A stretch of 64,000 nt of DNA from Verrucomicrobiia bacterium (lineage in GTDB: Bacteria; Verrucomicrobiota; Verrucomicrobiia; Limisphaerales; JADLHS01), in NCBI GenBank assembly GCA_011525685.1, contig WYBW01000074.1, positions 1-64,000 on the forward strand, in the 5' to 3' direction. The position numbers were made by a program, and so were the translations under genes. The notes below the pieces were generated by a model. The model made no database searches, had not been told where the DNA came from, and saw only the letters and a list, made by a program, of their open reading frames with translations. Of the stretch, positions 1 through 9,477 are shown piece after piece. Each line of letters starts with the position of its first letter. Position 1 is the first letter of the stretch.

Positions 1-565
1 GGCTGCTGTTCACCAGATACGTGATGTTCCCGTTCCCATCCGCGTGGTAGTAATTATGGTTGGTGAAGTTCCCACTCGCCGTTTGGTACGCGTGACTGCG
101 CGCAAGCAATCCGCCAATCCCGCCCGCTCCCTCCAGACTCCCGCTCAAATCCGTCCCCCGGGTGTAACTAACATGCGGCGTGTTGCTCCCGTTGCGTTCT
201 TGGATGACGCGCATCCCGTCGTAAATGTAATACGTCTCCGACCACACCCACCATTCCAACCCGCCCACTTCATACTCCACCCGCTTGCGCAATCGCCCCA
301 ACCCGTCATACACGAAGTCCGTCCGCCAGTCCTCCGACGACGTGGGCTGGCCTTCGCCGTCGTAGCCCGCGCCGTAATAATACCAGCGCACCAGCCGGTT
401 CTCGTCGTCGTAGGCGTAACCGTGGTAGCTCCCGGCGGCATAGAGCAGATTCCCATTGTCATCGTGGGTCTGCTTGCCCACCGGCGTGGCGTGGGTCAAC
501 TGGTTCTTCACGTCCGGGTGGAACGTGTGGAGCGAACCGCTGCTGTAGTTGGTGCGCCGGTTCAT
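1..565 (-). CDS. RHS-repeat protein core fragment, 3' end outside window
   Basis: This frame stays open from an ATG at 565 to the left window edge and encodes YD-type RHS repeats: YAYDDENRLVRWYYYG, FVYDGLGRLRKRVEYE, YIYDGMRVIQERNG and HADGNGNITYLVNSS. The ATG overlaps the TGA of the upstream lipoprotein gene as ATGA, so the two are probably translationally coupled. Its last codons match, at DNA and protein level, the core of the other RHS fragment near 1747 (ITYLVNSS), so the same core is present twice. RHS cores form a shell around a C-terminal toxin tip; the tip here would lie beyond position 1. Whether this is a displaced 'orphan' core with its own tip or part of a decayed gene cannot be decided from this window. 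Confidence 0.75.
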   Translation of the reverse strand, partial: MNRRTNYSSGSLHTFHPDVKNQLTHATPVGKQTHDDNGNLLYAAGSYHGYAYDDENRLVRWYYYGAGYDGEGQPTSSEDWRTDFVYDGLGRLRKRVEYEVGGLEWWVWSETYYIYDGMRVIQERNGSNTPHVSYTRGTDLSGSLEGAGGIGGLLARSHAYQTASGNFTNHNYYHADGNGNITYLVNSS

Positions 566-1002
566 GGTCGGGGAAGGAGAGGAAAACCAACGGGCTGCCT
601 TGGGAAGCTCTTTGCAGGTTCTACGGTTTCTCCAGCCAAGAGGTGAATTGAACCGTCTGGTTCAATTTGAACAAAAATGCTGTTCTTGATGATAAACTTC
701 TTTTCTGGATAGCGGACCTCGTACAGCCAACTGCCGCTCGGACCATGTCTGATCGACAATGCCATAGTATTTCCGGGGAATATCATTCTCACCGCTTCAT
801 CTTGTGCGCAGTGATAGGTCTTGGCATCAGAATCGATCACGAGGGTTCTGCCCGAGTTGTTCCAGAGAACGAGATGCGGTATCCTCGTACAGCCAGCAAT
901 CCAGATGAGCGCGAATGCGATGATGCATAATGCGCCGATGGAGCACGAGTGTACGCGCGGCGCTTCAGCTTGTGGGTTTGACGTCGTGGTACGTAAGCTC
1001 AT
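562..1002 (-). CDS. small lipoprotein, candidate immunity protein of the RHS tip
   Basis: A 146-residue protein. The ATG at 1002 overlaps the TGA of the upstream RHS fragment (TGATG), which decides this start over an in-frame codon further upstream. Residues 20-37 form a hydrophobic segment ending in a lipobox (IWIAGC), so a lipidated, periplasm-facing product is expected. The rest is rich in beta-type sequence (HLVLWNNSGRTLVIDSD, GSWLYEVRYPEKKF) and has no catalytic motif I recognise. Polymorphic toxin loci usually place the immunity gene directly after the toxin tip, so immunity is the leading guess from position alone. The stop overlaps the ATG of the next RHS core (ATGA). Confidence 0.6.
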   Translation of the reverse strand: MSLRTTTSNPQAEAPRVHSCSIGALCIIAFALIWIAGCTRIPHLVLWNNSGRTLVIDSDAKTYHCAQDEAVRMIFPGNTMALSIRHGPSGSWLYEVRYPEKKFIIKNSIFVQIEPDGSIHLLAGETVEPAKSFPRQPVGFPLLPRP

Positions 1003-2115
1003 CAGAAGGGTCGAGGTGGATTGGACATCGGCCCGGCTTCCATAAAATTGTTGTCGTGCCAATTTCCTGCCGTAATCAGAGAGTACAAACCTCCGGCCAA
1101 ATTCGCCTGAAGATAAAACGGCCCCAGAACCTGGCCTTGAAATGTATGCTGCATTTCGTGTGCGCCGACAGTTCCGTTAGGGAGAGTGTAGTTCGGCCCA
1201 AAACCAGGTGGATAACTGATGGTGTTTCCAAGCGTGATTGCACCCCACGGCATAAATGGGTGGTTCTCAAACTGAATCGCATTGTGGCCAGCAGTAATTT
1301 CCGCACCAAATAAATATCCGACGCCGCCCCAAGCTAAACCAATCAGCGTATTCGGCGCGTTCCAGCATTTCAGGGCCGCATGTGCCGCCCCTTCTTGGAA
1401 ACCCTGCTGATACTCGGGGCTTTGGATCATCGCCGGGATGCTCGGATCAAACCAGCCTTGCGGCGGATACAACGCCCATGCGGTCAACCCGTCCGGGTCA
1501 ACGTAGTTGAGCGGCGAGTTGTAAACGAAGCGATAGAGATTCGCGTCGTAGCGTTCACCAATGGGGTCGCGATTCAGCCACCGTTGCAGGTTTGGCGCGT
1601 ACCAGCGGTAGCCGTAGTAATAGAGGCCGGGTGTGGACAGCCATTCCTTCGACGAAAAGCGATACACGTTCGCACCAGCCAGACTGCCGCTCTGGCTCAC
1701 CAGATTCCCATAGGCGTCATACTTGTAGCTCGCCGCCAAGCCCTGGCTGCTGTTGACCAGATAGGTGATAACTTCCCCGTGAGATAAGGTGGCGGTGGCG
1801 AGCCACTGCAAAGGAGCGCACTGGCTTGGAATTCGCCGACCACCCGTGTCCCCGGTTAACTCACGGGGTGAACCTCCCCCGTCGGCGTGATGACAAATGT
1901 GCGTGTCGTCATTGGCCCACGGGCCGCCTGCCGTACCGAAGCCTTGGCGAAGGCTGGTCCTCAGTCCACAGGGGTCTGCCTGCGGAGCAGGCATACGTTG
2001 CGGTGCCCACGGCGTCCACCATCTGGGTGACGCGGTTGAGTGGATCATGGGCCAAGCTTACCTCCGAACTGGTCGCGTAGTCAATGTTCGTGAGATTGCC
2101 CACCGGGTTGCGAGG
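1002..2115 (-). pseudogene. RHS-repeat protein remnant with HEMQH metalloprotease-like tip
   Basis: The 3' two thirds are intact RHS: YKYDAYGNLVSQSG, the conserved YYYGYRWYAPNLQRWLNRDPIG block and a VDPDGL boundary. A ~125-residue tip follows, with GNTISYPPGFGP, AHEMQHTFQGQVLGPFYL and a final NFMEAGPMSNPPRPF. HEMQH fits the HExxH zinc-protease signature; this tip type is familiar at the ends of RHS proteins. Upstream of about 1800 the frame breaks. RHS sequence (NLTNIDYATSSEVSLAHDPLNRVTQ) continues in another frame, interrupted by hairpin-rich DNA near 1927-1995, and it stops at a 51-bp palindrome at 2116. No complete N-terminus exists, so I call it a decayed or recombined fragment. The tip could still be expressed. 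Confidence 0.7.
1927..1995. repeat. multi-hairpin element inside RHS remnant
   Basis: Two perfect short stems lie in this stretch: AGCCTT/AAGGCT with a GGCG loop (1940-1955) and GCCTGC/GCAGGC with a GGA loop (1978-1992). It sits where the RHS reading frame changes: RHS-like protein (VGTATY) lies on one side in one frame and GPWAND on the other side in another. The short stem and three-base loop resemble the other palindromic modules of this window. I infer an insertion that broke the RHS gene. Confidence 0.5.
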
Positions 2116-2166
2116 GTAACGCCGGTTTTCCAACCGGCCAGTCGCCGACTGGAAAGTCGGCGTTAC
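2116..2166. repeat. 51-bp palindromic element
   Basis: The ends GTAACGCCG (2116-2124) and CGGCGTTAC (2158-2166) are perfect inverted repeats. Between them are two further stems, CCGGTT/AACCGG with loop TTCC and CCGACT/AGTCGG with loop GGAA. RHS-coding sequence ends at its left edge, and the aldo/keto reductase stop codon lies 74 bp to the right. Confidence 0.75.
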
Positions 2167-2239
2167 GGTGTGAGATGCACCGGCCGCCCGGAGCGGGCGG
2201 GCGGCTGGGCAGCGAAAAGGGAGTTGACGCCCAAGCGCG

Positions 2240-3421
2240 TCAGCTTTCACTCAACCGCTTCACCGGCTTCTCGAACAACAGGCGATGCGCTTCTACGAGG
2301 ATGGCGGGAATCCGATCTGCAAACGGACTTTGGCGGAGCGCGGTTTCCAGATGGACCTCCCGCGCTTTCGCGGCGTTCTCGCCGGGAAACCAGTGGTCCG
2401 CCTGCCCGAGCAGGTTGTAACGCATCTTCCCCCACGCCACGAGGTCCAGCGACTTCGCGTAAGTCCAGAGCCGGAGGATTTCCATCACATTGATCTGGCC
2501 GGGCACATCCACGTAGTTGGGCACGCCCTCGAACCAGCGCCCGCACCAGTCCGCGCCCAGCGTGCGTTCCATCTCGGCGCGCAACCGGGTTTCGATGGGC
2601 GCAATCGTCTCGGGGATTCGGTCGTAATGCTCCAACGCGGCCTCGTGCTCGTCGAAATCGCCGGGCTTGCTCGCGCCGCAACTGAGCGTGTGGACCTCGG
2701 GGCGCGCCAGGCAATAAAGCGCGTTGAACTGCATGGGCGTGAGTGGAGCACAAAGGTCCACCAGCTTTTTCGGCGGTTCGTAAAGTTTTCCCCCCTTGTC
2801 GTTCGGGCTGATGATGAACACGCCCATGTCCCGCGCCCGGGCGGCTTCGATGCAGGGCCAGTTCAGGTCGTTGACAAAATACCAGTGCAGGTTGACGTAA
2901 TCGAAATCCCCCCGCTGGATGGCCTCCAAGATGATGTCGGTCGTGGCGTGAGTGGAGAAACCCACAAAACGGCAACGGCCCTCGCGCTGAAGCTGGCGCG
3001 CGGCGGCCAGGCAACCGTCCTTCCGCAGCGACCAGTCGAGGAATTCACGGTTGTTGATGCCGTGCAACGCCAGCAGGTCCACGTACTCCAGCCGCAGGTA
3101 CTTCATCGAGGTTTCAAACGTGTCGAGAAACTCTCGAGCCGTGGCTTTTGGGGCGACCTTGGTCTGAACGATGATTTTGTCCCGGGGCAGGGTGGGAAGG
3201 ATGTTGCCGAGTTGCATCTCGGACGACCCGTAGCCACGGGCGGTCTCGATGTGGTTGATGCCCAGTTCCAGCGCGCGACGGATCGTGGCTTCGAGATTGG
3301 CCTGGTTCTCCGGTGGAATCTCTTTCGGGTCCGCGTCCTGCCACTTGTGCTGGTAACGCATCCCGCCGCAGGAAATGACAGGCATCTCCAGCTCAGTGCG
3401 TCCAAAGCGCCGATATTTCAT
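2240..3421 (-). CDS. aldo/keto reductase family protein
   Basis: 393 residues from the ATG at 3421, chosen because the family start ([20 protein letters not shown]) begins there; a longer frame upstream adds no family sequence. NAD(P)H-dependent reduction of carbonyl compounds is the family role; the substrate is unknown. Catalytic positions can be seen: [13 protein letters not shown] holds the Tyr and has Glu where Asp is usual, QTKV holds the Lys and LALHGIN the His. The C-terminal ~120 residues ([16 protein letters not shown] onward) extend past the barrel, as in ferredoxin-fused aldo/keto reductases, but the CxxCxxC iron-sulfur cysteines are missing. Same strand as the CotH gene 184 bp upstream. 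Confidence 0.85.
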   Translation of the reverse strand: MKYRRFGRTELEMPVISCGGMRYQHKWQDADPKEIPPENQANLEATIRRALELGINHIETARGYGSSEMQLGNILPTLPRDKIIVQTKVAPKATAREFLDTFETSMKYLRLEYVDLLALHGINNREFLDWSLRKDGCLAAARQLQREGRCRFVGFSTHATTDIILEAIQRGDFDYVNLHWYFVNDLNWPCIEAARARDMGVFIISPNDKGGKLYEPPKKLVDLCAPLTPMQFNALYCLARPEVHTLSCGASKPGDFDEHEAALEHYDRIPETIAPIETRLRAEMERTLGADWCGRWFEGVPNYVDVPGQINVMEILRLWTYAKSLDLVAWGKMRYNLLGQADHWFPGENAAKAREVHLETALRQSPFADRIPAILVEAHRLLFEKPVKRLSES

Positions 3422-3604
3422 CGCGCCCAGACTAGAGGACAACGGGCGCGTTGCAAAATCCGAAAACTCCAATCCCAAACCTCAGTTCACCGGCGAAGGC
3501 CTTCTCAAGCTTGGCCGCGTCAATCGCAAGCTGCCAATGGGGTTTTGCCCTGCCTGGTCTCTTGCTGGACGCTCTAGAACCAGCCGGTCTTGCTCGCCGA
3601 GAAG

Positions 3605-6600
3605 TCACGGTTGCATGGGAATCACCAGCCGGTAGAGGCGACTAACGGACGTTGCCGATGAGTCTGTCACGGTCTCGACACGATTGGTGACGTGCGCGGG
3701 CGCGTCCATCAGTTTGGACCACCCCGGCGCGCTCACGTTGTCCGAGCATAGAATGCTGTAGGTGCGGTTCGAGACGGCCAGGAACTGCAACACCACCGAG
3801 CCGGGTTGCTCGCGAAAAGCTTCCAGCCGCAGGCAACTCTCCGGATTGTTGGGATGCGTGCCGGCCAGGAATTCCTCCCAGTTGCTCATGCCATCCCCAT
3901 CCAAATCAGCCTGGGCGTCGGGCGCTTTCCAGTTCGTGCCGTGCGGGATTTCCCACCCATCGGGCAGACCGTCGGCATCACTGTCGGCGGTGGGCGAGAA
4001 CTGACCGGGCGTTGGCGTGGCGGCCACCCAGTTGCTGGGGTCGTTGCCAAACCCCAGGGCGGACAGGCGTTGCAGCGAAGGCCCGCTGCCATCGGCCGCC
4101 GAGGGCCAGGGCGAGTCGTCGTTGTAACCCACCTCCTCGACGGTGACGTAGGGTACAACACCCGCCGTGAGGCCGTCGGGCGCGTCCAGGGCCAGGCGCT
4201 CGCCGCTGTTGTCGAGCCGGCCGGAATAGGGGCCAAGGATTTGCACGTCCGGCGCCACGTTGTATTTGGCGCGGAACACGTCCGGTTCGATTGGCACGAG
4301 CAACAACAATTCCGCCGGACCCAGCGTGATCCCGGACGGGAAGGCGTAGGCGATGCCCCGGAAAGTCCAGGTGTTGGTCGGATATTCGAGATCGAACAAC
4401 GGCACCGGTTCGTCGCTGATGTTGAGCAGTTCGATGAACTCGTCGTCCTCGGCTCCGGCGGGGTGATAGTGGATTTCGTTCAGCACAATCGGGCCGACGC
4501 GCGGGCCGGGGTTGGGTGCGCCCAGGCTCATCGCGGTCTGGGCGGGGAACAATTCCTCGCCCGCACTGTTTACGAATCTTCCGAAGCTCACGCCATTGAA
4601 GGCCGCGCCAAAGGCGAAGCCATGACTGAAGCCCGTCAGTTGGCCGTCGGTGGTGGCGGAAAAAAGATAAACCTCTTCACCGAGGGAGCTGAACGCAAAC
4701 GGCACGTTGCCATCCGTCCCGGTGTTGAACTGGTCCTCGTCAAAAACGGCATAACCGCCCGCCGGCAACACGGTGCCATCGGGGAGGCGATACTTCTTTG
4801 GCGCGGCGGCCGCATCCGTGAGAAACCAACCGCCAAGGTTGACATCCGCGCCGGTGGGATTGTGCAATTCCACCGTGTCGCGTTGGGGCGGGTCGGTGTG
4901 GGTGAGGACTTCATTCACCCAAATCGGTGGAATATTGGGCGCGGCATCATCGGCCCCGGGCGAACCGCCGGGCAACGCGCTCGCGCGCCACTTGTCGCCC
5001 TTGTCCGGCGCTTGCGTGAAGCCCGGTTGCTTCGGCACCAGTGAGAAACCGTGACCATCGGCGGTGACCGGCCACGGGGCGCGATCATTGTAGGTGACCG
5101 AGAACACGTTGCCGCCGGACGGGAACGACAACGTCACCGTTTCCCCGTTGTTGTCCAACTGGCCGGTGTAGGTGCCGTGGCTGGCAACCCCGGGATACTT
5201 CACCGCAAACGCGGCGGCGTTGCGCGCCAGCACGACAAATTCGCCGGGCAAAACGAGTGTGGGGTCGGGGAAGGCGAAGGTGATTCCCGTGCTGAACGTC
5301 AGGCCGGACAGGTTGAGGGTATTGGTGCCGACATTCTTCAATTCGAGAAACTCCAGATCATTGCCGGGGATGTTCCCCAGGTCGGGCGGATGATACATGA
5401 GTTCCGTGAGTGCCAGTTTGCCCAAGTCCTGGGGCGGCGTGAACGTCGCCTCCACCAACGCGCTCCAATTCGTGCCGGCCAACACCCGCGCCCGAATGAG
5501 CATCGGCTGGTTGATCGGCACCGGCGTCTCATAAGTCTGGGCCGACGGCGCGATGCCGCCCGAGCCGTAGGTGCGCGGATCGGAGCCGTCGAGTGTGAAA
5601 TAGATCGCGCCGGCGGGATTGGCGTGCGTCATGCCGAGACTGAATCCGGCCGGAACGTCACCGCCGAACTGGGAAAACTGCGGCGCGTCCAAACCGGGAT
5701 ACAGACTGGCCGAACGGAGACGCGAGAGGGTGAGGGCGTTGAGGTTGGGAAAGAAGTTCGTGTAAAGCTTGTGGAGTTCCGGCACCCACCATTCGTCGCG
5801 GGTGAAGGTCTGGCCGTGGCCGGGATTCGGGCCGATGGTGAATTCCCGGGCATCACCCCAGCGGGCGGACTCACCGACGATGGCGCGGTCAATTGTTGCC
5901 GCCAGCGACTGCATCCGCGCGAGGTTGTTGCTGACACTGAGCGCGCCGGTGTGGAAGAGATGTTTTTGCGCGCGGTCACCAAACAACCGGCGGAACTCCG
6001 GCCACCCGCGCAGTTGCGAGTAAATCCGGGCCGGGGTGTTGTCGTTGTTCACGCTCACGCGGTTGCGCGAAACCAGTTGGTCCAGGACGATTTCCTGATC
6101 CCAGGGCAGGAAGATCCATTTGGTGGCGGGCAGGCCGGTCATGGGGTTGGCGCGGCGATGCGCGGCGTACCAGTTGTGGTGCGGCCAGTCCTCGGCCTCG
6201 CCCAGAAAGTGCAACAGCATGTAGTCAATGAGGTTCTCGAGGTCCACCCGTGCCGCCACGGCCTGATACGCGGACTCCGAAGTGATGCCGGCGTTGACCA
6301 GCGCCATCATCTGATCCCAGTCATCCTGACTGCCATCCAGCAGTTCACTGAAGTCGCGGAGCACGTCCCAGTCGGCCTCGAGTCCGCCGAGATGCTGACT
6401 GAGGAATGAAGCGTCCAACCGCTCGGTGGGATTGTAGAGTCCCCAGTAGAGGCCGTTCACATAAAGATGCACGAACCGGCCGCGGCCCGATAAATGACCC
6501 ATGTCGCGCAGCGAATCCTTCACCCAAACGTCGCGCAGGTAGAGTGAATCCTCGGGCCGGTAGCGCTGGCCGCGCCAGCTCGAGCCCGCCACCAGGTTGG

Positions 6601-9010
6601 TGTCCGAATACCGTGTCGCCCAGGAATCCGTGAAGCACGCGCGCAAGACAATGTTGTCGAAGCGGCTGACGCCGCCAGAGAACCAGTCGTAATCCAGCTT
6701 CGACGGTCCGTAAGCCGACTTGAACAAGAGCCGGAAAGCGTGCTTGCCCAGACGAACGTTGTCGCGGCTGGCGTTGCCCTGCATCCGCACGCCGCAATTG
6801 ATCTGGAACTCGGAGGTATTATCGCCGTTGAACAACTCCACCGAAGCCGCGCGCTCCCACAGAATGCCCGAGCGCGTCGCATCCACATAGATGCCAGTCG
6901 AAGGATGCCAGAAGGTGTCGTGCTCGCTGACAATTGAGAGCGTGGGGATGGCCCGCAGATCATTGGAGAGAGTGCTCCCGTAGTTCGGATGGTTCACCAC
7001 GTTCGGGTCCATTTCGTAGTCGGCGGGATAACTCGCCTGCCAGACAGTCGGATAGCCGGGCGGATGGTTCGGCTGCTGGAGCACCTGATTCAGGAAGAGA
7101 TAAGTGTGCGTGACCGCCACACTTGGGACGTGATCCGCCAAGAATGCAGCCGCCCGCAGAAAGGTGTTGCCGGTGACAGTGACCGGCGCGGTGTAGAGCG
7201 CGCCGTTCGTGGGCGAGGGCAAACTGCCGTTGGTGGTCCAATATATCGAAGCGCTCGCTGTGGCCGAAGTGATCGCCACGGTGAATGGCGTGTCGTAAAA
7301 ACCGCGAGGCACACTGAACTCCGGGTCCGCCACCAGACCCAGATAACCTGGATCATTGGGTTCGCCGGGCGTTGCCGGACTGAAGTATCGAGGGAGATGT
7401 GCGCCGTGAATGACTCCTTCCAATTCCGGGGCGATCAGGAAATTGGCGTCGTTCGCGTTGACGTTCATGCCATGAATCGCCAGCACGTTCTCACCGGCTG
7501 CGAGCAGTCCCGGCGTGTTGGGAAGGTTGATCACCTCCGTCACCAATGTTTCCACGTCGGAACGCGCGGCCGTCGCTGCGGAACTCCACTGCGGGAGCGC
7601 CGGGGCATTGCGCGCCGCCACCAATTGTCCGTTGAGATAGGCGACAAACCCATCGTTGTAACGGATGCGCAACCGCAGGAGGTCGAACTCGGCGGGATTC
7701 GCCACCGTAAACGGGACGCGGACGTAGGCCGAGGCGTTATTGCTCAACATCAGCGCGGCGAGGCCGTTGGTCACCGGGACAGACGCCAGCGTTTCCACCT
7801 TCAGCGCGTTGAGGAACACGCCAAAAGTGGTGCTGGTCATGTCCCGCCGGCCCGAAATCAAGATCCGCCCCGCTCCATCCGCCGGCGCCTCGAAACCAAA
7901 GCGATACTGCTCGTTGGCAGTCGGCAGATTGCCGCCGCTGAAGGTGTAGTCGCTGATGAGTTGCGTGCCGTTGGCGAACCAGTCCGACACGCGGGTGTTC
8001 AGGCTGCCGGAATCAAACGACCAGATCGTAAACCGATACGCCTGGTGTGGTGTCAACCCTGCCAGCCACACATCCAGCCCACCCGTTCCGCTGTCGTCGC
8101 GGGAAAAAATGAAGTCGCGCAGGAGCAACGATTCGGTGAACGCGCCGCCATTGACGGGTGTGTCGCGCAAACGGTCGTCGTATCCGTACGGGGCGGTGTT
8201 GGAAACCGTGACGGAGATGCCGCCATAGACGCGCGTGACGGCCTGCGTCTCGATGGCGCTGGTGGAGATGTTCGAATTGATGACGAAGGAGACAAAACCG
8301 GCCTGGGTGGTCGTGGCGGCGTTCACTCCACGCTCGTTGACGTCCAGCGCGAGGACCGGCGTCGGCACGGTTCCCACGGCGAAACCCACGGGCGTGTTCG
8401 TGCTCAACCAGGTGGAATCGTTGAACAGCCGCGCGGTCCAATTCAACCCCAACGTGCCGTTGGATGGCACGAGCACCCGCGCAGTCGCGCCGGTGACCAC
8501 GAGCGGCGACACAAAGGATTCAAGGAACACCCCGAAAGAAACGTTGCCTCGTTGCGGCGGAAAAGCGGGCGCGTACGCATGCGCCACCGTGACGCCGTCG
8601 GGCGCCACCAGCGCCAGGGATTCCCCTTCGCTGGAAAGCTCGAAGTTCGTGTGCAATTCGCGCCCCGCCACCGCGCGGTTCTTGCCGGAGGCGAACACAA
8701 TCAAATGACCGAAGGGCGGCAGATTCGTCGCCGGAAACGTCCACTTGGCCGGGTCGCTGGCGTTGTCCGTCAAATGCCAGCCTGCCAGATTCACCTCCGC
8801 GCCGCTGGTGTTCTGAATTTCAATCCAGTCCGGACTCTGGCCGTCTTCATCGGCCAGATAGCCATTATTGACGGCCATGAATTCACTGATCAGCAGCGCA
8901 CCGCAAACCTGGGGCGCGGCGCTCAAGACGAACCATAGCAAAACCAGTGCGCCGCTCATCGAAGCGAGTGGGCAAGGCTTTGAGCGCCTGCTGAAACCTT
9001 CTGCGATCAT
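3605..9010 (-). CDS. very large secreted CotH-kinase / lamin-tail domain protein
   Basis: About 1,801 residues from the ATG at 9010. That start gives a basic n-region (FSRRSKP) before a hydrophobic stretch (ALVLLWFVLSAAPQVCG); ATG 8959 is the alternative. Domains in order, approximate residues: lamin-tail domain 39-120; a chitobiase-C-like beta domain with SIYWTTNGSLPSPTNG around 580; CotH-type kinase fold about 680-1010, with FKSAYGPSKLDYDWF, GLYWGLYNPTERLD and FLPWDQEIVLD; further lamin-tail domains near 1198 (LALTELMYHPPD), 1360 (IWVNEVLTHTDPP) and 1510 (IVLNEIHYHPAG); and a calcium-binding thrombospondin-3-like stretch near 1680 (DSDADGLPDGWE, DLDGDGMSNWEEF). CotH folds are atypical secretory-pathway protein kinases. 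Multidomain extracellular proteins of this design are common in Verrucomicrobia and Planctomycetes. There is no PEP-CTERM anchor. Confidence 0.88.
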   Translation of the reverse strand: MIAEGFSRRSKPCPLASMSGALVLLWFVLSAAPQVCGALLISEFMAVNNGYLADEDGQSPDWIEIQNTSGAEVNLAGWHLTDNASDPAKWTFPATNLPPFGHLIVFASGKNRAVAGRELHTNFELSSEGESLALVAPDGVTVAHAYAPAFPPQRGNVSFGVFLESFVSPLVVTGATARVLVPSNGTLGLNWTARLFNDSTWLSTNTPVGFAVGTVPTPVLALDVNERGVNAATTTQAGFVSFVINSNISTSAIETQAVTRVYGGISVTVSNTAPYGYDDRLRDTPVNGGAFTESLLLRDFIFSRDDSGTGGLDVWLAGLTPHQAYRFTIWSFDSGSLNTRVSDWFANGTQLISDYTFSGGNLPTANEQYRFGFEAPADGAGRILISGRRDMTSTTFGVFLNALKVETLASVPVTNGLAALMLSNNASAYVRVPFTVANPAEFDLLRLRIRYNDGFVAYLNGQLVAARNAPALPQWSSAATAARSDVETLVTEVINLPNTPGLLAAGENVLAIHGMNVNANDANFLIAPELEGVIHGAHLPRYFSPATPGEPNDPGYLGLVADPEFSVPRGFYDTPFTVAITSATASASIYWTTNGSLPSPTNGALYTAPVTVTGNTFLRAAAFLADHVPSVAVTHTYLFLNQVLQQPNHPPGYPTVWQASYPADYEMDPNVVNHPNYGSTLSNDLRAIPTLSIVSEHDTFWHPSTGIYVDATRSGILWERAASVELFNGDNTSEFQINCGVRMQGNASRDNVRLGKHAFRLLFKSAYGPSKLDYDWFSGGVSRFDNIVLRACFTDSWATRYSDTNLVAGSSWRGQRYRPEDSLYLRDVWVKDSLRDMGHLSGRGRFVHLYVNGLYWGLYNPTERLDASFLSQHLGGLEADWDVLRDFSELLDGSQDDWDQMMALVNAGITSESAYQAVAARVDLENLIDYMLLHFLGEAEDWPHHNWYAAHRRANPMTGLPATKWIFLPWDQEIVLDQLVSRNRVSVNNDNTPARIYSQLRGWPEFRRLFGDRAQKHLFHTGALSVSNNLARMQSLAATIDRAIVGESARWGDAREFTIGPNPGHGQTFTRDEWWVPELHKLYTNFFPNLNALTLSRLRSASLYPGLDAPQFSQFGGDVPAGFSLGMTHANPAGAIYFTLDGSDPRTYGSGGIAPSAQTYETPVPINQPMLIRARVLAGTNWSALVEATFTPPQDLGKLALTELMYHPPDLGNIPGNDLEFLELKNVGTNTLNLSGLTFSTGITFAFPDPTLVLPGEFVVLARNAAAFAVKYPGVASHGTYTGQLDNNGETVTLSFPSGGNVFSVTYNDRAPWPVTADGHGFSLVPKQPGFTQAPDKGDKWRASALPGGSPGADDAAPNIPPIWVNEVLTHTDPPQRDTVELHNPTGADVNLGGWFLTDAAAAPKKYRLPDGTVLPAGGYAVFDEDQFNTGTDGNVPFAFSSLGEEVYLFSATTDGQLTGFSHGFAFGAAFNGVSFGRFVNSAGEELFPAQTAMSLGAPNPGPRVGPIVLNEIHYHPAGAEDDEFIELLNISDEPVPLFDLEYPTNTWTFRGIAYAFPSGITLGPAELLLLVPIEPDVFRAKYNVAPDVQILGPYSGRLDNSGERLALDAPDGLTAGVVPYVTVEEVGYNDDSPWPSAADGSGPSLQRLSALGFGNDPSNWVAATPTPGQFSPTADSDADGLPDGWEIPHGTNWKAPDAQADLDGDGMSNWEEFLAGTHPNNPESCLRLEAFREQPGSVVLQFLAVSNRTYSILCSDNVSAPGWSKLMDAPAHVTNRVETVTDSSATSVSRLYRLVIPMQP

Positions 9011-9477
9011 TGCGTCGTCGTAGCGCCAAAGTTGGAGACCTCCGCGCGGCGAGCGCGGACGGCGGGCGAAGCCCAGGACTGGGGACAATCTCTTGGCGAT
9101 CATGCTCGACTGACAGCAACGTTCCAGAACTGTCGTCGAAAAGCAAAAAGTTACTGGTGAAAAACCTGCCCTTGCCGATCTGAATGCCGATTCTCCCCGT
9201 GGACAGTCTCCTCACTTCGGAGTCGTGTCCAATCCGCTCCGGTGGCAAATCCGAGTTTGTGGTGTGGCGGTCTGCCTGCCATTCAGTCTCCCGCTGGTGC
9301 TGTAGGCCGCGCCAGGGCGGCATCCACTGGCGCGAGACTTTCCATTCAGCAAAGACCTTGCGGGCCGGGAATCTGTTTTTATCGCCCTCGCGGAGATATT
9401 CATGGATTGTGCCACACCCCACCGCCTGCGCCGTGGGCGATTCTCCGCCGGCCCGTCGGGCCTTGGACATCCGTGCC
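9011..9477. other. intergenic stretch upstream of the CotH gene
   Basis: No credible gene. A 7-bp stem TCCGCGC/GCGCGGA with loop GGCGA sits at 9041-9059, just upstream of the chosen CotH start, and probably belongs to its leader or promoter region. Open frames across the stretch lack family similarity. Confidence 0.5.

Noticed and set aside
3806-8938. Four long plus-strand frames opposite the CotH gene
   Set aside because: Their composition mirrors the minus-strand codons, and none has domain motifs, signal peptides or sensible starts.
8883-9470. 195-codon minus-strand frame overlapping the CotH N-terminus
   Set aside because: No similarity or signal; it runs through hairpin DNA and overlaps the CotH signal peptide in another frame.
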